A stretch of 35,311 nucleotides of DNA from a virus: the IMG/VR virus record IMGVR_UViG_3300018432_000012, positions 1 to 35,311 of that record. One strand, given 5' to 3'. Positions 5,629-12,867 of this stretch are shown piece by piece. Within the stretch, counting starts at the first letter, position 1. Each line of letters starts with the position of its first letter. The notes beneath the pieces were generated by a model. That model did no database searches and was not told where the DNA came from. It worked only from the letters and a program-made list of their open reading frames with translations. Made by a program: the position numbers and the translations under genes.

Positions 5629-5889
5629 ATGAAAAATACAGAAGTAGTCAAAGATGTTAAAGAAAATAAATCAACAAAGCAATTAAAAGAAACAAAAAAA
5701 GAAAGTAAAAAGTCTATAAGCATGGACAAAATCATGCAGATTTTAAATATGGCAAAAAATGAATCTCACAATAATGCACAGAAATTTATTGGTAAATCTG
5801 AGCTCGCAGCTTCTCTTTCAGAGCTGATCCTGAGCGGAAAACTTAATGAAGAGACAGAGAAAAAAGATACGAAGAAAAAAGTTAAATAG
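5629..5889 (+). CDS. Lysine-rich hypothetical protein (86 aa), first gene of rightward operon
   Basis: An 86-residue protein whose first 30 and last 12 residues are mostly Lys, Glu and Thr, flanking a helical core (IMQILNMAKNESHN). No family recognised. AAGGA lies upstream of the ATG. As first gene after the operator-controlled promoter it occupies the place of an early antiterminator such as lambda N. A short basic protein would suit that role, but no arginine-rich motif or box-B/nut hairpin is evident, so this stays speculation. Confidence 0.7.
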   Translation: MKNTEVVKDVKENKSTKQLKETKKESKKSISMDKIMQILNMAKNESHNNAQKFIGKSELAASLSELILSGKLNEETEKKDTKKKVK

Positions 5890-5949
5890 AAAGAATAATT
5901 TTAATATCTGAACAAAGAGTGATTTTTAAAAAACTAGGAGGGTAAAATC

Positions 5950-6216
5950 ATGGGCATATTTAATCGTATAAATAAACATTTAAGTGAGTCGAAACAAAAT
6001 AATTCAATTATTGACGAAATGAGAAATCATAGAAAAAAAACAATCAGAAAAACATTCTGTGCGTGGGTTGCAACAAATTCACTCAATGAAGTATATGACG
6101 AAATAAAGAAAGAAAAAATTATACATAATGAAAGAATGAAAGACCTTGAGATAAGAAAGCAAAAGCTACAATTAATAGTCTATAGCGAAATAGAGGGAGG
6201 GGTAATTAATGTCTAA
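5950..6216 (+). CDS. Hypothetical helical protein (88 aa)
   Basis: An 88-residue, strongly charged, helical protein with a likely coiled coil in the second half (EIKKEKIIHNERMKDLEIRK). No family recognised. TAGGAGGG gives a strong ribosome site. Its last codons overlap the ATPase gene by 8 bases, so it is co-translated with the recombination module and may assist it. Confidence 0.75.
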   Translation: MGIFNRINKHLSESKQNNSIIDEMRNHRKKTIRKTFCAWVATNSLNEVYDEIKKEKIIHNERMKDLEIRKQKLQLIVYSEIEGGVINV

Positions 6217-6886
6217 CCTGACGCTTATTATCGGTGAATCTGGCACAGGCAAGAGCACAAGCATAGAAAATCTTCCTCCAGAAGAAACATACATAATAAA
6301 CGTCATTGGGAAAAAAATGCCATTCCGAGGGTTTAATAAAAATTACTCTCCTGATAAGAAAAACTATATTTGCACAGATGACTACTCAAAAATTTTAAAA
6401 ACTCTTCAGGGAATAAATAATAATGAATTGGCAAAACATATTAAAAACATCGTTATTGATGATTTTCAGTATGTCATGGCAAATGAATTTATGCGCCGTG
6501 CATCTGAAAATGGATGGAATAAGTTTACAGAGATCGGTCAACATGCTTTTGCTATCGTTGATGAATGCTTAAAAATGCGTGATGACCTATTTATTTTTAT
6601 TCTTTCCCATTCAGAGCTTGGGGATAATGGAAAGATGAAGATAAAAACGATAGGGAAGATGCTTGACGAAAAGATATCTCTTGAAGGGATGTTTACAACA
6701 GTTATGCACACATCTATCGTTGATGGAAAGTTTAAGTTTATCACGCAAAATGATGGGAGTCATATAGCAAAATCACCATGCGGGATGTTCGAGGATTTAC
6801 ATATAGATAATGATTTACTTGCTATTAAAAACTCAATGATCAACTACTACGAAGGGGAAAACCATGAAGTTTCAGCCAAAGTCTGA
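6209..6886 (+). CDS. Sak4-like RecA-fold ATPase (phage recombination)
   Basis: A 225-residue P-loop ATPase. Walker A is GESGTGKST at residues 9-17, and a Walker-B-like strand IVIDDFQY lies at 81-88. A FILSHSE strand near residue 130 acts as the sensor region. Size and motif order match the phage 'AAA/nucleotide-binding' family that includes Sak4 single-strand annealing ATPases. Its immediate partner is an SSB-like protein, the standard companion of Sak4 proteins. Role: annealing or strand exchange during phage recombination and concatemer formation. Distinction from other RecA-fold phage ATPases would need a profile search. Confidence 0.78.
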   Translation: MSNLTLIIGESGTGKSTSIENLPPEETYIINVIGKKMPFRGFNKNYSPDKKNYICTDDYSKILKTLQGINNNELAKHIKNIVIDDFQYVMANEFMRRASENGWNKFTEIGQHAFAIVDECLKMRDDLFIFILSHSELGDNGKMKIKTIGKMLDEKISLEGMFTTVMHTSIVDGKFKFITQNDGSHIAKSPCGMFEDLHIDNDLLAIKNSMINYYEGENHEVSAKV

Positions 6887-7295
6887 GGAACAAGTGAAAA
6901 GATTGTTTGATAAGGGAGATTATCCATTTACTGTAACCTCGGCAAACGAGAAACAATCAAGAACAGGCAATCCTATGCTTGAGCTTGATCTTCAGCTTGA
7001 ACACTCAACAATCAAAGGCAAGACAGGATTTGTGAAAGCATATTTACTAACAGATAACCCAAACTTTGAGTTTCTTTTAAGGCACTTTTGCTACTCCATT
7101 GGTGTTGGGGCAGATTATGAGAGAGGTGACATCAATCCAAAGGCATTAGTTGGCAAAAAAGGGGTTGCAAGAGTTTCGATAGAAATAGATGAATCTGGTA
7201 AATACCCAGACAAGAATAAGGTTGTTGATTTTCTTGGTGAACCATTTGCGTCATCAACCCCGAAAAAAGACCTTGACGACGATATCCCATTTTAA
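6864..7295 (+). CDS. Single-stranded DNA-binding protein analogue (acidic DDDIPF tail)
   Basis: A 143-residue protein with an OB-like beta-rich core. Its C-terminus, KKDLDDDIPF, is the acidic aromatic-ended tail by which bacterial SSBs recruit partner proteins. The core (TSANEKQSRTGNPMLELDLQ) matches phage proteins of the DUF669/SSB-analogue type. It overlaps the ATPase gene by 23 bases, with AAGGGGAAAA as ribosome site. It probably coats single strands for the Sak4-like protein and replication. Confidence 0.82.
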   Translation: MKFQPKSEEQVKRLFDKGDYPFTVTSANEKQSRTGNPMLELDLQLEHSTIKGKTGFVKAYLLTDNPNFEFLLRHFCYSIGVGADYERGDINPKALVGKKGVARVSIEIDESGKYPDKNKVVDFLGEPFASSTPKKDLDDDIPF

Positions 7296-7307
7296 GGAGA
7301 GGAAAAT

Positions 7308-7826
7308 ATGAAGCTCTTAGAACTAAGTGATGCGTATATAGAAGCTTTTGAGTCTTACGACCTAACAGATGATGGAAGCTTGCCTATTGAGGATATGGAT
7401 AGGCTTATGGAAGGTATACAGGAAAAGTTTGAAGTAAAGGCTCAGCACATTTGCCAGTATATAATAAATCTTGAAACAGAAATTAGAGATATGAAAACTC
7501 AGGAAAGATTCATAAAAGAAAAGATGAGCGAAAAAATAATGAAGCTAGAAAATAAGTCTAAATCAATAAAGCAATACGTGCTAATGAACATGAATAAAAT
7601 TAATAAAAAATCAATAACATCACCAATAATAGACGTATCAATAAGAAAAAACCCGCCAAAAACAATAATAGAAGATGAGGCTTCTATACCTTCTGAGTAT
7701 GTAAAGCAAAGGGTAGAAACGTGTATAGATAAAAACTTAATAAAAAAAGATATACAGAATGGGAAACTTATTCCGGGAGTATACCTTGAAAACTCGGAAT
7801 CTTTGGTAATAAAATCAATTTTATAG
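7308..7826 (+). CDS. Siphovirus Gp157-family protein
   Basis: A 172-residue protein in the Gp157 family. It has an N-terminal helical/coiled-coil half ending KSIKQYVLMNM, then a short beta strand (IIDVSIRKNPPK) and the C-terminal signature SEYVKQRVETCIDKNLIKKD followed by IPGVYLENSESLVIKS. Family members sit in phage recombination operons beside SSB and annealing ATPases, as here. A Streptococcus member was linked to phage resistance, but the biochemical role is not established. AAGGAGAGG precedes the ATG. Confidence 0.85.
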   Translation: MKLLELSDAYIEAFESYDLTDDGSLPIEDMDRLMEGIQEKFEVKAQHICQYIINLETEIRDMKTQERFIKEKMSEKIMKLENKSKSIKQYVLMNMNKINKKSITSPIIDVSIRKNPPKTIIEDEASIPSEYVKQRVETCIDKNLIKKDIQNGKLIPGVYLENSESLVIKSIL

Positions 7827-7854
7827 TTATTAACTTTAAATTTATGGAGAAATT

Positions 7855-8043
7855 ATGCTAGTTTTAACCAGACGTGTCGATGAAACGCTAATGATTGGGG
7901 ATGATGTTACTATTAAAGTGCTTGGGGTTAAAGGCAACCAAGTCCGTTTTGGAATCAACGCCCCTAAAGAAGTTTCTGTTCATAGAGAAGAAATTTATAA
8001 TAAAATACAACAGGAAAAATATAACGATGGAGAGCAAAAATGA
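7855..8043 (+). CDS. csrA: CsrA/RsmA-family post-transcriptional regulator
   Basis: A 62-residue full-length Csr[19 protein letters not shown], then [17 protein letters not shown] and VSVHREEIY. The key RNA-binding residues Leu4, Arg6 and Arg44 are present, so it should dimerise and bind GGA in mRNA leaders. The host protein controls carbon metabolism, motility and virulence programmes, and a phage copy could reprogram these or phage translation. Its own ribosome site, ATGGAG at 7844-7849, contains the ANGGA core of CsrA targets, suggesting self-repression. It overlaps the next gene as ATGA. The short extra tail (YNDGEQK) is ordinary for the family. Confidence 0.96.
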   Translation: MLVLTRRVDETLMIGDDVTIKVLGVKGNQVRFGINAPKEVSVHREEIYNKIQQEKYNDGEQK

Positions 8044-8321
8044 ACAGTGAGGAAATTTACGAATTAGTCAATGAAATCACATCTAATACATTAGATTTTT
8101 TAAAACATGAGTTTGCTCTTCAACTTAAAAATAAAAACTTATCGTTAGAAAGAAACTTAACAATTTTGACTCATGTAATCATACAATTGGTAGTAAATCA
8201 TGTAATGAACCTTGCCAATGCATGCGAGAAAAACCCGATTTATTTTTTAAGATCAATGAAACTAGAAGAAAATATAAAAGATGCCATGGAAAATTTAGGA
8301 GAGAGCCAAAATGAGCCGTGA
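8040..8321 (+). CDS. Helical hypothetical protein (93 aa) coupled to csrA
   Basis: A 93-residue all-helical protein with a hydrophobic middle ([20 protein letters not shown]), perhaps a membrane or dimerisation helix. No family recognised. The ATG overlaps the csrA stop, and its ribosome site GATGGAGAG again carries an ANGGA core, so CsrA could control it. Confidence 0.72.
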   Translation: MNSEEIYELVNEITSNTLDFLKHEFALQLKNKNLSLERNLTILTHVIIQLVVNHVMNLANACEKNPIYFLRSMKLEENIKDAMENLGESQNEP

Positions 8322-8565
8322 AACTTTCGAGGACATTTTGATATTTTGTTTTGTGATTGGTATTTGTGTGGTGGCAGTTTGGTTTCATGAAGCAAAAGCT
8401 CTTGAGCTAAATGACCGAAGATGTTTCCCACCAAGTGATTATTGCTATAACACAGTTTGCATTAGGGGGCATCTTTATATTCAAAATTTAAACAACGGTA
8501 ATTTATCACCAACCTTGGTTTATGGGAATTCCAATATTAAACCTTGTAGACATGATGGAGAATAA
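8311..8565 (+). CDS. Small membrane-anchored or exported cysteine-containing protein (84 aa)
   Basis: After a short N-terminus comes a hydrophobic segment (ILIFCFVIGICVVAVWF, about residues 9-25), which looks like a signal anchor. A polar domain with four cysteines follows (C43, C49, C54, C79 approximately), suited to disulphides outside the cytoplasm. GGAGAG lies upstream and the start overlaps the previous gene. Unknown function; superinfection exclusion is a common role of such early phage membrane proteins, but nothing here proves it. Confidence 0.7.
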   Translation: MSRETFEDILIFCFVIGICVVAVWFHEAKALELNDRRCFPPSDYCYNTVCIRGHLYIQNLNNGNLSPTLVYGNSNIKPCRHDGE

Positions 8566-8567
8566 AC

Positions 8568-9026
8568 ATGAAAGAGAATGAGTGGGTAAGCATTAAAGAC
8601 GCTATGCCAGCCATGAAAAGATCTATTGACGTAAGGTTTAGATTTGGCGTGGATGATTACGAATGTAGGAGTGGTATTTTTGATTATTCATCGCACATAT
8701 CTGGGTTTTGTTTTGTAGATCCAAAAGATAAAATTATATTTAATCAAGGGTATATAACACATTGGCGTTATTCTGTCAAAAAACGGCCTGACTTTTCGAA
8801 GCTTAAAAAAGGTGATGCAATTATTGTTGATTACTGCGTTCATACTGAATCAAAAATGATAGGATTTTTTTGTGGAATACATAAAGAATCTAATGGAGAT
8901 TCATTAATTTGTGTTTCAACAGACTTATCTAATAGATCATCAGGTGATGTAGATAAATGTTTTTTGGAGTACGTTAAAAAAATCACCCGTATAAACCTTG
9001 ATACGCAGAAATTTGAGGAGATTTGA
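8568..9026 (+). CDS. DUF551-like domain protein (152 aa)
   Basis: Residues 5-68 follow the DUF551 pattern found in many phage proteins: WVSIKDAMPAMKRSIDVRF at the start and ITHWRYSVKKRP at the end. The usual family ends after 'tHW.p.p.pP'; here another 80 residues of unassigned beta-rich sequence follow. The ribosome site GATGGAG has an ANGGA core. Function unknown. Confidence 0.7.
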   Translation: MKENEWVSIKDAMPAMKRSIDVRFRFGVDDYECRSGIFDYSSHISGFCFVDPKDKIIFNQGYITHWRYSVKKRPDFSKLKKGDAIIVDYCVHTESKMIGFFCGIHKESNGDSLICVSTDLSNRSSGDVDKCFLEYVKKITRINLDTQKFEEI

Positions 9027-9027
9027 A

Positions 9028-9324
9028 GTGGAAGAAAAGTTATGCGCATCCTGCAAAATTAAAAAGTCTTTAGATTTATTTTATAAAGATAAAAGTAGAA
9101 AAGATGGGATAGGTGCTGCATGCAAGAAATGCAATTATAAGTATAAATGCGTTTCAATTAAAAAAAATCCGGAAAAGAAAAAGAAATCAGACAAAAAATA
9201 TCGTTCAAGCGAAAAAATAAAAAAACGAATGAAAGAATATAGAAAAAAATATTATCAAAAAAATAAAATAATTATGAAAAAACGCGCTTTAACCCGTTAC
9301 AAAAAATTGAAAAATATAAAATGA
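9028..9324 (+). CDS. Zinc-ribbon, lysine-rich protein (endonuclease VII-like N-terminus), GTG start
   Basis: A 98-residue protein starting at GTG 9028, chosen because GAGGAG lies 8 bases upstream and the open frame before it is inside the previous gene. The N-terminus has CASCKIKKSLDLFYKDKSRK then CKKCNYKY, the paired CxxC zinc ribbon that begins many phage HNH/endonuclease VII proteins. The remaining 60 residues are almost all Lys, Arg and Tyr, and no HNH motif follows. It may be a truncated nuclease or a basic DNA-binding protein. Confidence 0.72.
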   Translation: MEEKLCASCKIKKSLDLFYKDKSRKDGIGAACKKCNYKYKCVSIKKNPEKKKKSDKKYRSSEKIKKRMKEYRKKYYQKNKIIMKKRALTRYKKLKNIK

Positions 9325-9354
9325 TGAATAAATTACGTTTGAGGAGATTTGATT

Positions 9355-9600
9355 ATGCCATGTAGCTCAGATGGTTATGAACCTTATCCAAGTCCGCCTA
9401 GGTTTCCATTAAAGTGGCATATAGAGACATTATGCAATTTATGTAAAGAAATGTCATTTAATGAGATGAAGAATCAGAATGATTTGCTGGAATGGTACAT
9501 AGAGCATTTATTATGCGATTATCACTTTAACAAAGATTCTGAGCAAAAAGAAATTGCCAAAAAAGAATTAAATAGACTTGGTGAAAATATTTCAATTTAA
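9355..9600 (+). CDS. Small hypothetical protein (81 aa)
   Basis: An 81-residue protein with N-terminal PCSSDGYEPYPSPPRFPLKW and a helical C-terminal part. Phage proteins beginning 'MPCsS..' and continuing with helices and a Cys pair are common but unassigned. The start at 9355 is set by GAGGAG 8 bases upstream. The stop abuts the next ribosome site. Confidence 0.76.
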   Translation: MPCSSDGYEPYPSPPRFPLKWHIETLCNLCKEMSFNEMKNQNDLLEWYIEHLLCDYHFNKDSEQKEIAKKELNRLGENISI

Positions 9601-9613
9601 GGAGATTTTAATT

Positions 9614-9943
9614 ATGAGTAAATATGCTAAATTAGAAGATAATGTTTTTAAATGGTCATTTAAACTTCCATGCGATCATTCGCATGAAGAAAATGAAAAC
9701 CCAAATGAATGGATTGTTGATGTAAAGGGTGAAGCAGACAGAGAAAGCTTTGAGATTTCAGTGCTGCGTCGTAGATGTTGTCATGGTAGAGATTCTTATG
9801 GTTGGTTTGGAGCAAACAAACTCTTGATCACTCATAATGGCGGCCCATGTCAATGGCCTTTGATTCAAATTGTGTGGGATAAAATGATTGTCTTAGCAAA
9901 TGAAGTTGCGGAAGAAATGAATAAATCCGAAGGAATTTTATAA
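9614..9943 (+). CDS. Hypothetical protein (109 aa) with His/Cys-rich motifs
   Basis: A 109-residue protein started at 9614 (MSKYAKLEDN) because AAGGAGATTTT precedes it; the open frame before it is within the neighbouring gene. It has LPCDHSHEE near the N-terminus and RRRCCHGRDSYGWFG in the middle, possibly metal-binding or catalytic. Family not recognised. The stop touches the next ATG. Confidence 0.76.
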   Translation: MSKYAKLEDNVFKWSFKLPCDHSHEENENPNEWIVDVKGEADRESFEISVLRRRCCHGRDSYGWFGANKLLITHNGGPCQWPLIQIVWDKMIVLANEVAEEMNKSEGIL

Positions 9944-10369
9944 ATGAGCGCACTCAACGAACAAGTTGGCGGAAGCCATTATAAAAAGTACAAAATACAG
10001 CCTTGGATATTTTGCGAAATCAACCGTCTCACAGGAGCACAAACAGCTGTTATTGATTATGTAATGAGACATGAAGATAAAAACGGTAAACAGGATTTAG
10101 AAAAAGCAATACATCATCTTCAGCTTATGATTGAGCATTACTATCCTGACTATTATCCTGAATTGTCCATTAAAACTAGCAAATGCCCTCAATGCGGAAC
10201 AGGCGAGAAGAACACCAAATTCTCAGGGAGTCTATGTGGGAATGATTTTCATAAATCAGAAAATAGAAAAATTGAACATATATTTAGGTGCGTTGATTGC
10301 AAGCAATATTTTACAGACACTTTAAAATCTTGTCCTGTATGCCATAAGGAGGCGAAAGATGCACAGTAA
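9944..10369 (+). CDS. DUF3310 protein with C-terminal zinc ribbon
   Basis: A 141-residue protein. Residues 9-62 are a clear DUF3310 domain: GGSHYKKYKIQPWIF, then AVIDYVMRHEDKNGKQDLEK and AIHHLQ. DUF3310 is widespread in phages and of unproved function. The C-terminal half has CPQCG and, 80 residues on, CVDC and CPVCHKE, making a zinc-ribbon-like extension not usual in the family. The ATG follows the previous stop directly. Confidence 0.85.
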   Translation: MSALNEQVGGSHYKKYKIQPWIFCEINRLTGAQTAVIDYVMRHEDKNGKQDLEKAIHHLQLMIEHYYPDYYPELSIKTSKCPQCGTGEKNTKFSGSLCGNDFHKSENRKIEHIFRCVDCKQYFTDTLKSCPVCHKEAKDAQ

Positions 10370-10748
10370 CTTAATCTTAGAATATTTAATTAATCTTGAA
10401 AATAAAATTACAAAAATTGAACATAAATTAAGTTATATTGGCGAAAGCGCATTAAGAACCGAGAATAGATTTAACCAAATGATATTGGATATGCAGGTAA
10501 AAAATATTAAGGAATCTATCGATAAACAATTGCATAAAGAAATCACCGACACTGAACGGATGGATTTTATTGAGAGTTTATTGGACGGTTCTGAAATAAA
10601 AATAGTGAATTCTTTTCCTGCACTACCGGATGGGGGCATTAAATGCTCATGCTGCCGCTCTATCAATTTTTATAAAGAGGATCAGTTAATCTCATCTGAC
10701 GATACATTTAGAATGGCCATAGACGCCGCTATGAGAGTGGAAGGATGA
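10359..10748 (+). CDS. Hypothetical coiled-coil protein (129 aa)
   Basis: A 129-residue protein. The first 65 residues are helical with heptad-like spacing (LINLENKITKIEHKL). A segment ERMDFIESLLDGSEIKI follows, resembling the short 'ERIDFLE' element of many phage hypothetical proteins, and a CSCC motif lies near residue 96. AAGGAGG gives a strong ribosome site, and the start overlaps the DUF3310 gene. Function unknown. Confidence 0.75.
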   Translation: MHSNLILEYLINLENKITKIEHKLSYIGESALRTENRFNQMILDMQVKNIKESIDKQLHKEITDTERMDFIESLLDGSEIKIVNSFPALPDGGIKCSCCRSINFYKEDQLISSDDTFRMAIDAAMRVEG

Positions 10749-10753
10749 TCAGA

Positions 10754-11032
10754 ATGATTGAAACTCTAACTCGAGAACATATAAAGGCAAAGATGTTTTT
10801 TGACAAAAAAGAAGACATTAAAATGTTTAAATCCGTCTGCGAAGAGCTTTTAAAAGAAACATGTAAGTGGGATTTATCTTTCGCTATAGATTGTAGCGCG
10901 AAAACTCAAAAAGATGCAACTATTTGTGTTTGGCGTACAGATTGTGGAGTTAGCCAATACTTTAAGAAACATGAAAAATTCAAGTACTGTCCCTACTGCG
11001 GGAAGCCAATTGAGGAGGCAACTGATGAATGA
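10754..11032 (+). CDS. Small zinc-ribbon protein (92 aa)
   Basis: Start at 10754 (MIETLTREH) preferred, as GGAAGG lies 9 bases before it; an in-frame ATG at 10745 is too close to that site. The C-terminal YCPYCGKPI is half of a zinc ribbon, with CKWDL and DCG as possible partners. This 'YCPyCG.pI' ending is common in small phage proteins of unknown function. Confidence 0.74.
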   Translation: MIETLTREHIKAKMFFDKKEDIKMFKSVCEELLKETCKWDLSFAIDCSAKTQKDATICVWRTDCGVSQYFKKHEKFKYCPYCGKPIEEATDE

Positions 11033-11192
11033 ACCTAACTTTAACGAAAAACCCGGAAAAATAGTATTTTATGACTATACCCATAAATTCGAAGAAATCT
11101 TCAGGCTAAAAGAAGACGGAAGCTTTTATGTTAATAATATACATTATTCAAGTTTCGTGGATTACGTTTTGAAAAAGGAGGGGATTGCGTGA
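11025..11192 (+). CDS. Small hypothetical protein (55 aa)
   Basis: A 55-residue protein started at 11025 after GAGGAGG; the open frame upstream is an out-of-frame reading of the previous gene. Mixed beta/alpha composition (GKIVFYDYTHKFEEIFRL, then DGSFYVNN). The 'l.edGsfyvn...' pattern recurs in the 73-aa gene at 11489, hinting at related small folds. Function unknown. Confidence 0.7.
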   Translation: MNEPNFNEKPGKIVFYDYTHKFEEIFRLKEDGSFYVNNIHYSSFVDYVLKKEGIA

Positions 11193-11467
11193 AAAAACAG
11201 ACTGTTACTGAAACATACATGATGAGATACGACAATGATATTATTTTTATAGACCCTGATTCAACATTTAAAGTTAATGAAGAAGGAAAAGGAGAATATT
11301 GTTATTGGGCTCTTCAGGGTCACAAACACTGTCATGCGTATTACGATAAAAACATGAAGATTCCGTACAAAAACAACCGGATGGAAGACGACAGCGAAAT
11401 CTGTCTGGAGAACGCAAGAGACTTCAGGTGCGGGAATTGCACAGAAATTATTGACTGGGTAAATTAA
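11189..11467 (+). CDS. Small hypothetical protein (92 aa), GTG start
   Basis: Starts at GTG 11189, overlapping the previous stop, with AAAGGAGGGG well placed upstream. It has HKHCHAYY in the middle and a C-terminal FRCGNCTEI pair, so metal binding is likely. Family not recognised. It ends 21 bases before the next gene. Confidence 0.72.
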   Translation: MKKQTVTETYMMRYDNDIIFIDPDSTFKVNEEGKGEYCYWALQGHKHCHAYYDKNMKIPYKNNRMEDDSEICLENARDFRCGNCTEIIDWVN

Positions 11468-11488
11468 AATTAATTAAGGAGAAATAGT

Positions 11489-11710
11489 ATGATTTTGACA
11501 ACCAAAAAACCGGAAGACAGAACTGTTGTTTTGGAATTAAGTGAGGAAAACTGTGGCGAAGGAATTTATGTAATGGCTAATGATTCACCAATTCTTATGA
11601 TACGACAAGATGGGACATTTCGCAGAGTTTTGTTGGACTCAACAGATAAAGAAATTGGATTCAAGTCAGATGGTAACGGCAAATTAATGGAGGTTTATTG
11701 TGATGACTGA
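11489..11710 (+). CDS. Small hypothetical protein (73 aa)
   Basis: A 73-residue acidic protein of beta type (TVVLELSEEN, GIYVMANDSPILMI). AAGGAGAAATAG precedes the ATG. The middle motif ILMIRQDGTF resembles the EIFRLKEDGSFYV segment of the 55-aa gene at 11025. Function unknown. Confidence 0.75.
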   Translation: MILTTKKPEDRTVVLELSEENCGEGIYVMANDSPILMIRQDGTFRRVLLDSTDKEIGFKSDGNGKLMEVYCDD

Positions 11711-11882
11711 AAGAAAGATTGTTGATTATACAGTAGAAATGAATGATAACATAGAAGACCTAACCATAGGTGTGCTACAAAATATATCTGATGGATATGT
11801 TTTACAAGGGGGTATCTGCGTATCTGTCGAATATGACGGAACAACTTGGTTTTACCAAGCCATGGTCAAGTACGAGGAGTGA
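11703..11882 (+). CDS. DUF1737-like protein (59 aa)
   Basis: A 59-residue protein matching the short DUF1737 type: DYTVEM..., a helix (IEDLTIGVLQNISDG), then YVLQGGICVSVEYDG and the family ending WFYQAMVKYEE. Function of the family is unknown. The ribosome site is ATGGAGG, which also has a CsrA-type ANGGA core; GTG at 11700 is an alternative start. Its last codons GAGGAG plus TGA form the ribosome site of the next gene. Confidence 0.8.
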   Translation: MTERKIVDYTVEMNDNIEDLTIGVLQNISDGYVLQGGICVSVEYDGTTWFYQAMVKYEE

Positions 11883-11885
11883 GTG

Positions 11886-12206
11886 ATGTCGGATAACCAA
11901 GAATGGGATTTTTGGGAAGATGAAGCAAAGATAAATTGTGTTGCATATAATTCACAAATTGATCAGGATTTAATTAATATATTTAAGCTCATATCAGAGG
12001 GAAAATTTAATACTAAAATAGCAAAAGAACTTGATCTGCCAGATCAATATGTTGAACTCATGCAATCTATTTTGTGCCATGCAGACTGGTGTGATTATGG
12101 GACATCCCCAAGAGGATGTTGGATTGACCACAAAAAAGATAAATTAGAGTTAATAGAAAAACTTGAAAAATACTATTTTAATAGATGGGTAAAAGATGAG
12201 GAGTGA
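11886..12206 (+). CDS. Hypothetical protein (106 aa)
   Basis: A 106-residue protein with a possible helix-turn-helix in the middle (EGKFNTKIAKELDLPDQYVE) and then CHADWCDYG and SPRGCW. The centre looks like a recognition fold for DNA, so a regulator is possible but unproved. Start 11886 is set by GAGGAG 6 bases upstream. It again ends in Glu-Glu-stop, providing the next ribosome site. Confidence 0.72.
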   Translation: MSDNQEWDFWEDEAKINCVAYNSQIDQDLINIFKLISEGKFNTKIAKELDLPDQYVELMQSILCHADWCDYGTSPRGCWIDHKKDKLELIEKLEKYYFNRWVKDEE

Positions 12207-12209
12207 GTT

Positions 12210-12389
12210 ATGAAAAGAATTATCAAGACAATTTTGGCTGTTATTCTATGCCTTATGCCAATGATTATTTATACTATAGCCGTTAAACATTATTTTCCTT
12301 CTAATTGGACTCAATATACAACAGTTGTTTTTGGGATGACATTACTTTTAGAATTGGGTATACAATTTTTTAAAGTATTTGAGGAGTGA
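12210..12389 (+). CDS. Small two-helix membrane protein (59 aa)
   Basis: A 59-residue protein with two hydrophobic segments, about residues 5-24 (IKTILAVILCLMPMIIYTIA) and 38-55 (YTTVVFGMTLLLELGIQF). A basic N-terminus follows the Met, so both ends probably face the cytoplasm. GAGGAG precedes the ATG by 6 bases. It ends VFEE-stop, reusing the same GAGGAG for the next gene. Function unknown. Confidence 0.74.
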   Translation: MKRIIKTILAVILCLMPMIIYTIAVKHYFPSNWTQYTTVVFGMTLLLELGIQFFKVFEE

Positions 12390-12392
12390 TTG

Positions 12393-12617
12393 ATGAGCGA
12401 TTCTTCAAATGACGCATACCTCGCTTCAGAACTTTGGATTTCTTGCCGTGGAGAGCTTCAGGAAAAAATAAACGAAAATGCAAAAAACGGAGTTTGGGAA
12501 ACTTCAGATGGTCAAAAAATAAAGTTTTCAGATCTTGACGATTCTCATAAGCGAAATATTATAAAAATGGGGAAGTATTGGGGTTTAAATTTACCAGATT
12601 TTTTCTACGAGGATTGA
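12393..12617 (+). CDS. Small hypothetical protein (74 aa)
   Basis: A 74-residue protein: a helical first half, then WETSDGQKIKFSDLDDSH and HKRNIIKMGKYWGL. The pattern 'W.t.dG..i.i.dm...H+.N.i+.l.r' is frequent in small phage proteins of unknown role. Start 12393 is set by GAGGAG 6 bases upstream. Confidence 0.76.
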   Translation: MSDSSNDAYLASELWISCRGELQEKINENAKNGVWETSDGQKIKFSDLDDSHKRNIIKMGKYWGLNLPDFFYED

Positions 12618-12620
12618 TCA

Positions 12621-12836
12621 ATGTTGCAATACATATTATTAAAGAAAATGGACGAAGATGGTAATGATGAAGTTTGTATTGGAGTTTTTGATGAAAAACA
12701 ACAAGCTATAAATTATGCTTCAAAATCTTTTTCTGAAACGTTTTTTGAATCATCTATTGAGGATGGAGATGATGACAATGTTACTTTTATTCAAGACACG
12801 TGCCGTTATAGGATAATAGTTGCAAATAAGTTATAA
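12621..12836 (+). CDS. Small acidic hypothetical protein (71 aa)
   Basis: A 71-residue acidic protein of ferredoxin-like alternation (YILLKKMD, VCIGVFDEKQQAINYA, RYRIIVANKL). It resembles the small 'yvl...D......gvF.s...A..y' phage proteins, whose function is unknown. GAGGA precedes the ATG. Confidence 0.74.
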   Translation: MLQYILLKKMDEDGNDEVCIGVFDEKQQAINYASKSFSETFFESSIEDGDDDNVTFIQDTCRYRIIVANKL

Positions 12837-12867
12837 TTTACCCGAAATACAAACTTAAGGAAACACA

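Noticed and set aside
5629-5889. Lambda N-type antiterminator
   Set aside because: The gene sits in the right place but has no arginine-rich motif, and no box-B-like hairpin was seen downstream of the promoter.
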